Shown here piece after piece: positions 52,119 to 60,179 of a stretch of DNA of 64,000 nucleotides (within the stretch, counting starts at the first letter, position 1; each line of letters begins with the position of its first letter). Position numbers and translations under genes: made by a program. Below the pieces are notes generated by a model. The model searched no databases. It was not told the origin of the DNA and saw nothing but the letters and a program-made list of their open reading frames with translations. The stretch is from Acuticoccus sediminis (GTDB taxonomy: Bacteria; Pseudomonadota; Alphaproteobacteria; Rhizobiales; Amorphaceae), in contig NZ_QHHQ01000005.1 in assembly GCF_003258595.1 (NCBI RefSeq), positions 1 through 64,000 of the forward strand, in the 5' to 3' direction.

Positions 52119-52468
52119 GTTCCGAAATTTCCGCTGGTTTGCGAGCGGGCTTGAGAGGCGCAGGAGGTCGGATCACTGCAAGATCGCAGGGTGCATTTTC
52201 TTTCGTAAATATCAAGATAACGGATCGATGTATCTCGGGTCTATCTCACTAGGTTCAGGACCAATAGACGCGTTTCGTCAAGGTGTCTTCTTAAGCTTCT
52301 TCCCGTGCTATTTTGGCAAGGAAGGAAAGCGCGATGGCTACAGCGAATCGTACGCGCTCAGCGACCGTTCGGGCTCCGCGCCGAGGATCCCTCGCAGCGC
52401 CCGCGGAGGATCGACGAACGCCGCGTCCGCGAAACGGGACGACGGCACGAAGCTCTCCCGGCAGCGCC
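52119..52468. other. Intergenic region upstream of the methyltransferase
   Basis: About 350 bases between the methyltransferase start and the IS element. The part near the methyltransferase is AT-rich and probably holds its promoter. A 45-codon ORF at 52334-52471 follows AAGGAAGG, but it is arginine/alanine-rich with no recognised family and is not called. Confidence 0.45.
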
Positions 52469-53393
52469 TGAGAGTCCGACTCGAAACTCATGATGAGCGT
52501 GCCAGCCGTCGCGCGAGGAGCATGACGGAAGCGGCGTAGAGGAAGGCCTCTGCCGACTTGATGGACGCCTCGAAGTCCTTGGCGAGTCGGCGGTTGCGGT
52601 TGAGCCAGGCGAGCAGGCGCTCCACCACCCAGCGTCGTGGATGCACTGCGAAGCCCACCTGCGCTGGATGTTTGCGCACGATCTCGATGGTGATGGAGGT
52701 CGCATCCGCAACGCGCTCACCGCCGTATGCGCTGTCTGCGAAAGCATGCTCGACGAACGGGAAGGCGGCCCGCGAGGCCTTCAGCAGAGGAACTGCGCCA
52801 TCGCGGTCCTGGGTCGCGGCGGTGTGGGCCTGCAGCACCAGGGGACGCCCGTCGGTGTCGACCATGACGTGCCGCTTGCGGCCCTTGATCTTCTTGCCTG
52901 CATCGTAGCCGCGAGGACCGCCCGCCTCCGTCGTTTTGACGCTTTGGCTGTCGATGACCGCTGCCGAAGGGCTCGCGTCCCGCCCGGTATGCTCGCGGTC
53001 ACGCATCATGAGGTAGTGGTTCATGGTCGCGAAGACGCCGTCGTCGCGCAGCCGCATAAACCAGCGATAGACCGTGCTCGCCGGCGGGAAGCCGTCCGGC
53101 ACCATGTGCCATGGACAGCCCGACCGCAGCACATAGAAGATCGCGTTGACGATCTCGCGCATCGGCCAGCGGCGCGGCCGGCCCGTACGGCTCGGTGGCG
53201 GCACGAACGGCTCGACGAGCGCCCATTCCGCGTCCGTCAGGTCGCTTCCGTAGCGCAGGCCTCCGCGATTATGGTGCCGACGGGTGGTCGAGGTCCACAT
53301 GACGTTCTCCAGGCTGGCTTCAACAACCGCTTGGGAATCATGTTTGGCCACCGGCCATCCACCCCTCGGAGCCACTTTCGAGACGGCCTCTGA
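52469..53393. mobile_element. Intact IS5-family insertion sequence, 919 bp, with TGA target duplication
   Basis: Terminal inverted repeats begin GAGTCCGACTCGAAAC at 52472 and, on the other strand, GAGGCCGTCTCGAAAG at 53390, matching at 13-14 of 16 positions. Each end is flanked by TGA (52469-52471 and 53391-53393), a TNA target duplication as in the IS1031-like group. The element contains one full transposase. It interrupts older IS relics. Confidence 0.85.
52488..53300 (-). CDS. IS5-family transposase
   Basis: A 270-aa DDE transposase. The N-terminal DUF4096-like region reads DLTDAEWALVEPFVPPPSRT. Catalytic residues are the Asp in AVIDSQSVKT, the Asp in FADSAYGGE and the Glu in WVVERLLAWLNRNRRLAKDF. 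The frame could extend 25 codons upstream, but MWTSTTRRHH is the usual kind of start. It fills the insertion sequence, and its stop lies within the left inverted repeat. Confidence 0.92.
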   Translation of the reverse strand: MWTSTTRRHHNRGGLRYGSDLTDAEWALVEPFVPPPSRTGRPRRWPMREIVNAIFYVLRSGCPWHMVPDGFPPASTVYRWFMRLRDDGVFATMNHYLMMRDREHTGRDASPSAAVIDSQSVKTTEAGGPRGYDAGKKIKGRKRHVMVDTDGRPLVLQAHTAATQDRDGAVPLLKASRAAFPFVEHAFADSAYGGERVADATSITIEIVRKHPAQVGFAVHPRRWVVERLLAWLNRNRRLAKDFEASIKSAEAFLYAASVMLLARRLARSS

Positions 53394-53395
53394 GC

Positions 53396-53570
53396 ATGTT
53401 GGAACTCGCGAAGGGGCTTGGGAACGTCGCCTAGGCGTGTCGCCAGCGCGGCCTCGACCGCTCCAGCTTCTACGAGTGGAAGCGGCGCTTCCAGACGAAG
53501 GGTTTCGCGGCCATCAAGAATCCGGCGCCGATCCCCAAGATTCATCCGCAGGAGATGCGGTACGACTGTG
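53396..53570 (+). pseudogene. IS481-like transposase N-terminal relic with in-frame stop
   Basis: From ATG 53396 the frame reads MLELAKGLGNVA, then TAG at 53432-53434, then ACRQRGLDRSSFYEWKRRFQ and KIHPQ, the helix-turn-helix start of IS481-type transposases (normally more than 300 aa). Only the first 55 or so codons remain. It lies directly against the right end of the intact IS. Confidence 0.7.
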
Positions 53571-53592
53571 TCGCTCACGCCGACAAGGTCGC

Positions 53593-53832
53593 GGCACCAA
53601 CGCCATCCGCCGCGCTGTCGAGGCTCGCGCCGCCTTCCCGAAAATCCCGTCGAAGTCCAGCCCGCGCTGGAAGAGCTGCTTCTCGCCCTTCTCCTACCGC
53701 GACCGTAACGCCATCGCGCCTATAATCGGCCGTCTTGCGGGCTAGTCCCACGCCCCAACCCGCTACGACCGCTTGGCAGTCAACTTCACGTCCGCCCCCT
53801 GCCTCGTCGCCACCTTCAGCTATCGGTTGTGA
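53593..53832 (+). pseudogene. IS5-family transposase C-terminal relic
   Basis: The frame reads NAIRRAVEARAAFPKIPSKS, FSPFSYRDRNAI and GRLAG, a TAG at 53743-53745, then TRYDRLAVNF and a final TGA. This matches the last 75 or so codons of IS427-like transposases (normally RNAIERMFGRLKDFRRIATRYDKLA), with decay around the catalytic Glu. It differs from the intact IS5 copy next door. Confidence 0.7.
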
Positions 53833-53939
53833 ATTCAGACCCTTGGCAGCAACGGTGCGAAGTTTGAACCTTAGGCTTGGAGGTGGCATTATGGCTGCAG
53901 AACCCACGACTCCCCACCGGATTTAAATAAAGCTTATGG

Positions 53940-54479
53940 ATGAATAAACCTTCATTTAGCATTGATTGCTGCACATGCACACGCCAAAATGTCAGAATTA
54001 AACCCGAGAGTGGAACTGTGAATGATGTATTTTCGGTATTAGGTCAGCTAGGCCTAACAGTTACGGTCGCGGTGGGTACCGCATTCACTCTCTTTAGGTG
54101 GCTTGGCGATAAATGGATATCATCTAAGTTCGAAAAGGAGCTTGAATACTACAAACACAACAACACCAAAGAAATCGAGAAACTACGATTTGAAATAAAC
54201 TCTTTGATGGACCGGGCCGTTCGTTTTAAAACCCGAGAATTCGATGTTCTATCCGAGGCGTGGAGCAAAGCTTGGGAGGCATATCGATCGGCTTTACATT
54301 TTACAAGTCCAATCAAGAGGCGAGCAGATATCACGAAAATGGATCCGAATGAACTTAAAAATTACCTTAATACAGAAAATCTCCACGAATACCTAAAAAA
54401 TAAAATTTTGAATTCTGAAAATCCTGGCAAGGAATACAATGAGGCGAAATATATCACCGAAAAAATACGGCTCAGTTAG
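53940..54479 (+). pseudogene. Membrane-anchored coiled-coil protein, frameshifted (5' part)
   Basis: A 179-aa frame, probably starting at GTG 54018 (VNDVFSVLGQLGL) rather than ATG 53940. It has one membrane helix (about 20 residues from the GTG) and a coiled region (ELEYYKHNNTKEIEKL). It stops at TAG 54477-54479. A second frame continues directly with similar composition, so a single longer gene was probably broken, most likely in the six-A run near 54460. DNA here is strikingly AT-rich compared with the rest, which suggests recent transfer. Function is unknown. Confidence 0.55.
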
Positions 54480-54727
54480 CGTCGATCGATTTTCGTGATG
54501 CACTTCGATTGGGCGGTATTTTTATAAGCGACGAGCTTCTGACCGAATTTTATAAACTACAAGGTATCATCGACGCAGCCATGGATGAATATGAATTTTT
54601 TCGAGAACACAACGGATCAAAACTCGATATTCAGAAAATAAGAACACTAGAGACCGAAGGGAAGACCATATTGGACGCGATTCGCCTGACGGTAAGGGGG
54701 CGAATGTTAGACTCACCTGATGGCTAA
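54470..54727 (+). pseudogene. Membrane-anchored coiled-coil protein, frameshifted (3' part)
   Basis: In the +2 frame relative to the preceding ORF, the sequence reads AQLASIDFRDALRLGG, then IFISDELLTEFYKLQGIIDA and ends DSPDG. No ribosome site precedes the nominal TTG at 54509. It reads as the natural continuation of the 53940-54479 protein; joined they give about 240-260 residues. Confidence 0.55.
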
Positions 54728-54836
54728 CGCACTGAAATACTTTTTTCACATCTCGAGTAACGTCGCTTCGGGCGTTGTTGTATTCATATGTGAATCGTAT
54801 TTCTCGAAGTCCGGTGTTGACGCAAAAGTGCGACAG

Positions 54837-55289
54837 CTATCGCCGATCCTGCTGCGCCTCGATGCGCCGAACCCGTTCTCCGGTGGACCGGACCTCAGCC
54901 TTGATGGTCGCCAGATCAGGCCGCATGTCTCCCAACACCTGCCGCATGACATCGACATTGGCAGAGTTCTTCGCGATCTCCTTGTCGTGCAGCTCGATCT
55001 TAGTCAGACCGCGAATGATGGCGACGGTGCTGGTGGCGAGCGATCCGACGATGACTGTGAGGACGACGCTGGCGACCCCGCCGGCGATCTTGGCCCAGAA
55101 CCACATGGCTTTGCGGTCCGCTCGCTCTTCGTCGCGTCGTTCCTCCTCCTCCTCGATCTGCTTCGACCGCGATTCGATGTAACCGGACAGGCGCTCATCG
55201 ATCCCGACCACACGCGCCTTCAGCTCGATATGATCGGTATGGATCGCGTCGACGCGCTGTGACAGCTCCTGGGCGTCATCATCCGTCAT
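54837..55289 (-). CDS. Phage-type coiled-coil membrane protein
   Basis: A 150-aa protein: helical N-terminus with a strongly acidic/basic coil (EEEEERRDEERADRK), one membrane helix (residues 65-95, WAKIAGGVASVVLTVIVGSL), and a C-terminal coiled coil. It is the last gene of the minus-strand lysis block and its ATG meets the upstream lipoprotein stop. Similar proteins lie in phage lysis regions and may be holin-associated, but no function is proven. Confidence 0.65.
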   Translation of the reverse strand: MTDDDAQELSQRVDAIHTDHIELKARVVGIDERLSGYIESRSKQIEEEEERRDEERADRKAMWFWAKIAGGVASVVLTVIVGSLATSTVAIIRGLTKIELHDKEIAKNSANVDVMRQVLGDMRPDLATIKAEVRSTGERVRRIEAQQDRR

Positions 55290-55543
55290 CAGGATCCTCG
55301 TTTGAGACGGAGGGCGTCAGGATCGAGCGGTGCCGCTGCCCGCGGCGGCCGCGGATGCCCGCACGCCCGGACCCCGGTTTCGATGGTGCCGTCGATCCAA
55401 GCCTGGCCGACACGGGTATCCGCGCGGATCGCGTAGGGCGCCGGCTCGAGGAGACGGCACTCCCCGTGCCGCGTCGCCGGATAACTCGTCGCGCAGCCGG
55501 CGAGTGCAAGTGCAGCGCTACTCGCAAGTGCCAGTCGCCACAT
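55289..55543 (-). CDS. Small lipoprotein, Rz1-like outer spanin candidate
   Basis: An 84-aa protein. A signal peptide with lipobox LALAGCATS puts the lipid-bearing Cys near residue 17. The mature part is short, with further cysteines. ATG 55543 lies inside the 3' end of the upstream gene (26-bp overlap). This overlapped arrangement, after an endolysin and an N-terminally anchored protein, is the usual Rz/Rz1 layout. It is less proline-rich than lambda Rz1. Confidence 0.6.
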   Translation of the reverse strand: MWRLALASSAALALAGCATSYPATRHGECRLLEPAPYAIRADTRVGQAWIDGTIETGVRACGHPRPPRAAAPLDPDALRLKRGS

Positions 55544-55769
55544 CCCAGACCCCTCCCCTGTCTGCGCACTGGCGGACGTCACGACGCGCGCCATCGGCCT
55601 CGGCTTCGGCCCGAGCGTCCTGGCGTTCAATCGCGTCGGTGACCGAACGCGCCCCTTCGTCGCGGCCGGCGAAGTAGGTGCCGCCGAGGATCACGACCGC
55701 CACCAACACCACAGCGCCGGCGAAGACGAGCCTCGGCCGCACGACAAGCCAAGCGATGGCCGCCATCAT
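55518..55769 (-). CDS. Small membrane-anchored protein, Rz-like inner spanin candidate
   Basis: An 83-aa protein with one N-terminal membrane helix (RLVFAGAVVLVAVVILGGTY) and a short, charged, helical periplasmic part (RDEGARSVTDAIERQDARAE). It has two Cys near the C-terminus. It overlaps both the endolysin stop (ATGA) and the lipoprotein start. It is smaller than lambda Rz (153 aa), so the assignment rests mainly on position and topology. Confidence 0.6.
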   Translation of the reverse strand: MMAAIAWLVVRPRLVFAGAVVLVAVVILGGTYFAGRDEGARSVTDAIERQDARAEAEADGARRDVRQCADRGGVWDVATGTCE

Positions 55770-56734
55770 GCCGCCGCCTCATCGGCCGCTTTGCTGGTGA
55801 AGTACCGGTAGGCGAGGAAGCCCAGTCCGCCGGCGACGATGATGGCGACAAAGCCCAGCCCGAGAGCCGTCCCGTCCCACAGTCCGCCGACGTCGCGCGC
55901 CGCGCTGGAGACCGCCGCCGCCGTGGCCGCCACTCCGCCCACGGCGCCGAGCCCTCCAGCCGTGGCCGCCGCCGGCTTCGCCGCTGCCTTCGCCGCCTCC
56001 CTGGCCTTGACCTTGTTGGCCGCGCCCTGCACGGCCCGATCCAGCGCGGAGAGCGTCGCCGGCCCGGCGAGGCCGTCGATCGTCAGGCCGATGGACCGCT
56101 GGAAGGCTCGCACGGCGTCTTCTGTGTTCGGCCCGAAGATCCCGTCGACCTCGTCCGCGCCGCCTATATGACCCAGTGCGGCAAGACCGACCTGCAGGTC
56201 CTCGACGTCGTCTCCGGACATGCCGCGCTCGAGGATGCGCTCACCGAGCTCGACCGTGGTCGGGATGGCAGCGACCTGGCCGTCCATGGGCGCGCCCGGC
56301 GGCCAACGAATGCCGTCCGGCAGGATACTCGAGATGCGGAACGTCGAGCGGCGCACCATGTTGCTGACGTTGCCGTTGACGACGACGATCGTCCCATCGG
56401 ATCGGACCTCATCGACGATCCCGACGTGCCCGAAGAGCGGGTTGGTCCCACGCGGGAACACGACGATGGCGCCGCGTACAGGCCGGGACAGGCGAGTCCC
56501 GTACTTGCAGAAGGACCGGGCGAGCGCCGACCGGGTCGACGGGTACCCAGCGTTGACGAGCGCGCCGTTAACGGCGACGGCGCACCAGGCGTCGTCGTCG
56601 TTGTTCCACCAGTCGATGCCGGACTGCTGACCCCACGCGACGATCAGCGGGTTGTTCTCAGGCCCGGGGATTTCCTTCAGGCCGATGTGGTCGATGAGAT
56701 AGTCGAGCCAGGGGGCTCGTTCGATTGCTGCCAT
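55766..56734 (-). CDS. Phage endolysin: TIGR02594-type peptidase plus peptidoglycan-binding domain and membrane tail
   Basis: A 322-aa protein. Residues 1-150 are a CHAP/NlpC-like amidase or peptidase (catalytic Cys in DAWCAVAVNGAL, His in GHVGIVDEV). Residues 165-235 are a PG_binding_1 domain (MSGDDVEDLQVGLAALGHIG, VDGIFGPNTEDAVRAFQ). An Ala-rich linker follows, then a C-terminal membrane helix (LGLGFVAIIVAGGLGFLAYR). A C-terminal anchor is unusual for an endolysin and may keep it inactive until membrane collapse. GGAGGA precedes ATG 56734. Confidence 0.85.
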   Translation of the reverse strand: MAAIERAPWLDYLIDHIGLKEIPGPENNPLIVAWGQQSGIDWWNNDDDAWCAVAVNGALVNAGYPSTRSALARSFCKYGTRLSRPVRGAIVVFPRGTNPLFGHVGIVDEVRSDGTIVVVNGNVSNMVRRSTFRISSILPDGIRWPPGAPMDGQVAAIPTTVELGERILERGMSGDDVEDLQVGLAALGHIGGADEVDGIFGPNTEDAVRAFQRSIGLTIDGLAGPATLSALDRAVQGAANKVKAREAAKAAAKPAAATAGGLGAVGGVAATAAAVSSAARDVGGLWDGTALGLGFVAIIVAGGLGFLAYRYFTSKAADEAAA

Positions 56735-56749
56735 GGTTCCTCCAGGCAC

Positions 56750-56773
56750 AAAAAAGCCGCCCGGGCGGGCGGC
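56750..56773 (-). terminator. Rho-independent terminator upstream of the endolysin
   Basis: GCCGCC (56768-56773 on the minus strand) pairs with GGCGGC (56756-56761) around a 6-nt loop and is followed by six T on the minus strand (56755-56750). It would end the tail-gene transcript before the lysis block, making lysis genes depend on read-through or their own promoter. Confidence 0.8.
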
Positions 56774-56925
56774 ACTTCAGAAGGGAGTGAGGTTTACTGC
56801 CGAAGCACAGAGCCGACGGCGTCAAAGAAAGACCGACGTTCCACCAGGAGCTGTGGAATGGAGTCTAGATCAGTGCTTAAACTCGACCGATTGTTTCAAC
56901 GACAAGAAGGCTTGCAGGGCGATCC
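56774..56925. other. Intergenic region in the prophage
   Basis: Between the terminator and the small plus-strand ORF. It is moderately AT-rich. No convincing coding sequence; a promoter for the lysis genes would have to lie between here and 56735 but none is clear. Confidence 0.4.
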
Positions 56926-57123
56926 ATGCGAATAGTTCACCTTAACGTTGACCTGATTGGTCATCGCGCCTCTATCGGCTTTGCTGAACAGAAGCTCAAT
57001 GCGACCCACATCACCGTCACCGCGCCTATCGCAGTTCCGGACTCGCCGTCGGAGTCGGACATCGAGGTGGTCGCACGAGCGGCCGTGAGACGCGCCTTGC
57101 AATCCGCGGTCGAGGTTCTCTGA
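56926..57123 (+). CDS. Small 65-aa protein, unknown, opposite strand to phage genes
   Basis: ATG 56926 opens a 65-codon frame with balanced composition: RIVHLNVDLIGHRASIGFAE, then ITVTAPIAVPDSPSESD and a helical end. It looks more protein-like than the shadow ORFs around it. The ribosome site is weak (GCAGGG). It runs against the phage transcripts, so confidence is moderate. Confidence 0.45.
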   Translation: MRIVHLNVDLIGHRASIGFAEQKLNATHITVTAPIAVPDSPSESDIEVVARAAVRRALQSAVEVL

Positions 57124-57247
57124 GGCTGACGAGCGCTCGCTCGGAGCTTCTCGGAACGCGGCGGACCGCGACCGGCATCAGTGGCCAGTAAATGTCAAAG
57201 TCGTAGCCCGACTCGTCGTGAACGTACTGGCCCGCGGCGAGCGCAGC

Positions 57248-57493
57248 TCAGGTTGCTCCATCTGCGCCTTTCGAAGCTCCTTCTGCAGTCCGGGACTTCG
57301 CCTCAGACGGCTTCGCCGCCGACGCCTTATGGTCCGGCGTGTTGGCGTCAGCCTTTAGCCGGTCGATTTCTGCGAGGAGCTGCCCGCGCTCCGAGTTGAG
57401 CATCTCGGCGTCAAAGCGCGCACGTTCCGCAAGGTAGGTCTGACGGCCGAGCGCTAGGCAGATCCGGTCGATGAAGACCTGATTCGGGTCCAT
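57248..57493 (-). CDS. Small phage tail-region protein, coiled coil
   Basis: An 81-aa protein, mostly helical (MDPNQVFIDRICLALGRQTY, then a coil with ERGQLLAEIDRLKADA) with an Ala/Lys/Ser-rich tail. AGAGAGAA precedes ATG 57493. It sits between the tail-fibre gene and the lysis block. Such proteins occur as small tail-fibre-associated ORFs; function unknown. Confidence 0.6.
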   Translation of the reverse strand: MDPNQVFIDRICLALGRQTYLAERARFDAEMLNSERGQLLAEIDRLKADANTPDHKASAAKPSEAKSRTAEGASKGADGAT

Positions 57494-57531
57494 GGTGTTC
57501 TCTCTGTGCTGGTGTCGTCGTGGGCGGCGAA

Positions 57532-60099
57532 CTATTTCGCCGCCCACCCTGTGCTTCCGCTACCGCCGGTCTCTTTGACGTAGATGGTCGCCCCCACGCC
57601 GCCATCCGTCCGGAGATAGATCGCTCCGACGGTCGCAGACACGACGCCTTCGGGATCGCCGTCATCGCAAATGAGGACCGGTCGGTCCCGCATCTCGAGC
57701 CGCGCGCCGTCTTTGTGGAGGTTGAGGTTCCCGGCGCCGTCGACCGTAAACGCGGCCTCCGTGACGCCGGCCAATGTCGTGTGGACGGTCAGGTTTGCAT
57801 CGTCCGTCCCGCCGGCCGCGGCGCGCACGACTGCGTCGGTTCCGGAGCGACCGAAGGTCAACTCGTCGGTCGCGACGGCGCCTTGAATGCCCACGATCTC
57901 AGGATTGTCGGCACCTTTGCGGAAGATCACCTTGTCGGTGCCGAACCGGGCTACGGCGGCGCCGTCGGCGTACACCTCGATGGCGTCCTCCGACGCTGTG
58001 TAGCCGAACTTCCATCCGCTCGGCAGCTGATCCCTGTAGGTGTTCCGGTTCGGCCATCGAGAATGGGTGCCGTTGAGGTCGATGTACTGGTCTTTTTTCA
58101 GTGCAACGGCGACGCCATTGGTGAGCAGACAGTTCGAAAAGTCGATGCCGGATTTCCAACGACCTGCGAAGTAGAACCCGATGTTGACCGCCTCGGATCC
58201 AGCCGAGTACATGCGAAAGCCCGACCACGAGCACTCGTTCTCCTCGGCGGCGTTGTTCCGCTCGAAGACGAAATTGGGACCCTCGACGCTGACGTCACGC
58301 CCCTGGTCTTCGAAATGGAACTCGCCGTACGTGAGCCGAATGTAGTCCGAGGCGGCGTAGATCGTGCCCCCGTAGACGGCGCCGGACGGTTTGTCGACGG
58401 CGGCCGCGCCGGTCCCGGATCCGTCTCCGACCCGGACGAGGGGTCTATAGACGACCGCGTCGCCGGCACCCTCCTGATAGAGACAGGGACGGTACATGCT
58501 GTAATTCGTGCGGCCGGGTTCACCGGCATCACCGTTGTAGCCGCTTTCGTTGAGCACCACGTCGTGCTCCAGCGAGGTCTCGAACCCGCCATAGTAGCCC
58601 AGATAGTCCGGGCCGGGATTGGGGACATTGCCGAGCGTGTCGGCGCCCGTGATCCGCAGGCCGCGGCGAAACGGTAGAACCTTCTCGTAGTCGAAGACCC
58701 GACCGTGGAAGTTTATCCAGCTGGCTGCCGGCGCCGAGTCGATCAGCTTGAAGAAATTGGGGCCACCGAACCCCGTCGCACCGACGAGCTCTCCGACCCC
58801 ATCCGTTGCGATGTTTCCGCCCGGGAGCGCGTACCAGTAGTTCTGATCGAGCGTCAGGTTGCCATCGAACTTCGCCGGTCCCGTCCCGACGGACGCGGCA
58901 TAGGCTTGCGCTGCAGCGATCTGCGCCGCCCCGGAGCCGCCCCAGTGCGCCGGCGTGGCGGGGCCATTCGGCACCCATCCCGGTGCGGCGGCGATCGCCA
59001 ACGCGCCGGGAGAGTTCCGGAACTGCAGACCTTCAGCTTCCACGATATGGCCGGGCGCCGCCTTCCACGCAGTGCCCAAGGGATCGGTCGCCGCGAAGAA
59101 CAGTGCGACCGTCTGGAATACGGTCTTTCCGGCTTCGGCCCCGAACCAGCGCCCGTTGGAGCTTCTGGCCTTCGCATCGTGCATGGGTTCCAGTGCGGCG
59201 TAGGCGTAGTCGACGGTCGGCGTGTCCCCTTCCGTCGCCCACCCGCCGACGCTCAGTTTGTCGATACCGGCCGGGATGCTGAGACCAGCGATGGCCGCGC
59301 GAGACGCCACCGCCTGCCGTGACCGTTGTGCCAGGACAAGCGCCGCCTGCGATGCGTCGTCGAGCGAGAATGTTAGGTCCGACGTGCCATCACCGCCCCC
59401 GGTGAGGCCATCGCCGGCGCTGAACTTCCGGGTCCGCGGGATCGCAGAGTCGGCTTTGGCGAGAGACGCAAGCGATGCTTCCGACAGCGCCAGAGTCACG
59501 TCGCTGAGCAGGGTTCCGCCTTCAGCAAGCCCCTCTCCAGCGATGATCGATCGGTCCGGCTGGACCGACGTTGCGGCGAGCGCGAGAGCGTCCTGCGCCC
59601 CGGTCACAGCGTCGGCCGCCACCTGTGCCTGCGCCGCGGCGGCCTGCGCGGCTATCCGATCCACGCGGGCCTGGAGGGCATCGCCGGATGCATCGCCGAC
59701 CACGACGTTGACGGCGGTATCCTGATCCGAAACCGTTATATCGTAGGTCGTCTCACCGTCCTTCGGATCGGGGTGGGACAGCACGCGGAACGCCCCGGTG
59801 AGGAAGGTCGTCTCCTCGCCATTGGCCGCGATCTTGGTCAGACGGAACGCGAGGTTTCCTCTGACGCGGGCGAGATCGACCGTCGTGTACCGATCGATCG
59901 CCCACGCAAATAGCGTGTAGGCAGCATAATCCTCACCGTCGAGACGCGTTTTGTGGATCGGAGTTTCGCCGGAGTAGACCGATGCCCAGAATGCTCCGCC
60001 CTCCAGATCGTAGGGGTGCTCACCCAGCCCGGAAACTCGAAAGACGATGACTTGATCATTGTTGCGATAGACGCTGATGACGGTCGACGCAGGGAACAT
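57532..60099 (-). CDS. Phage tail-fibre/tail-spike protein
   Basis: An 855-aa protein. Residues 1-115 form a module shared with the two other tail proteins (see findings). Residues 130-185 are an Ala/Gln-rich coil. A pectate-lyase-like or receptor-binding body follows (about 190-690). The end, IYLRTDGGVGATIYVKETGG and STGWAAK, is typical of prophage tail fibres. It probably binds, and may degrade, a surface polysaccharide. ATG 60099 is preferred to GTG 60111 because GGAG lies before it. Confidence 0.8.
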   Translation of the reverse strand: MFPASTVISVYRNNDQVIVFRVSGLGEHPYDLEGGAFWASVYSGETPIHKTRLDGEDYAAYTLFAWAIDRYTTVDLARVRGNLAFRLTKIAANGEETTFLTGAFRVLSHPDPKDGETTYDITVSDQDTAVNVVVGDASGDALQARVDRIAAQAAAAQAQVAADAVTGAQDALALAATSVQPDRSIIAGEGLAEGGTLLSDVTLALSEASLASLAKADSAIPRTRKFSAGDGLTGGGDGTSDLTFSLDDASQAALVLAQRSRQAVASRAAIAGLSIPAGIDKLSVGGWATEGDTPTVDYAYAALEPMHDAKARSSNGRWFGAEAGKTVFQTVALFFAATDPLGTAWKAAPGHIVEAEGLQFRNSPGALAIAAAPGWVPNGPATPAHWGGSGAAQIAAAQAYAASVGTGPAKFDGNLTLDQNYWYALPGGNIATDGVGELVGATGFGGPNFFKLIDSAPAASWINFHGRVFDYEKVLPFRRGLRITGADTLGNVPNPGPDYLGYYGGFETSLEHDVVLNESGYNGDAGEPGRTNYSMYRPCLYQEGAGDAVVYRPLVRVGDGSGTGAAAVDKPSGAVYGGTIYAASDYIRLTYGEFHFEDQGRDVSVEGPNFVFERNNAAEENECSWSGFRMYSAGSEAVNIGFYFAGRWKSGIDFSNCLLTNGVAVALKKDQYIDLNGTHSRWPNRNTYRDQLPSGWKFGYTASEDAIEVYADGAAVARFGTDKVIFRKGADNPEIVGIQGAVATDELTFGRSGTDAVVRAAAGGTDDANLTVHTTLAGVTEAAFTVDGAGNLNLHKDGARLEMRDRPVLICDDGDPEGVVSATVGAIYLRTDGGVGATIYVKETGGSGSTGWAAK

Positions 60100-60179
60100 T
60101 CGTTTCTCCACGCATGATGGGCCCCGTCCTACGACGGAGCCATTGCGCTATGTGCCGGGATGTCGGCCGGAGAGGCCGT

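Noticed and set aside
52334-52471. 45-codon ORF before the IS with a good ribosome site
   Set aside because: It is nearly all Arg/Ala/Pro/Ser/Thr, matches no family, and ends at the IS target TGA. Chance is as likely as coding.
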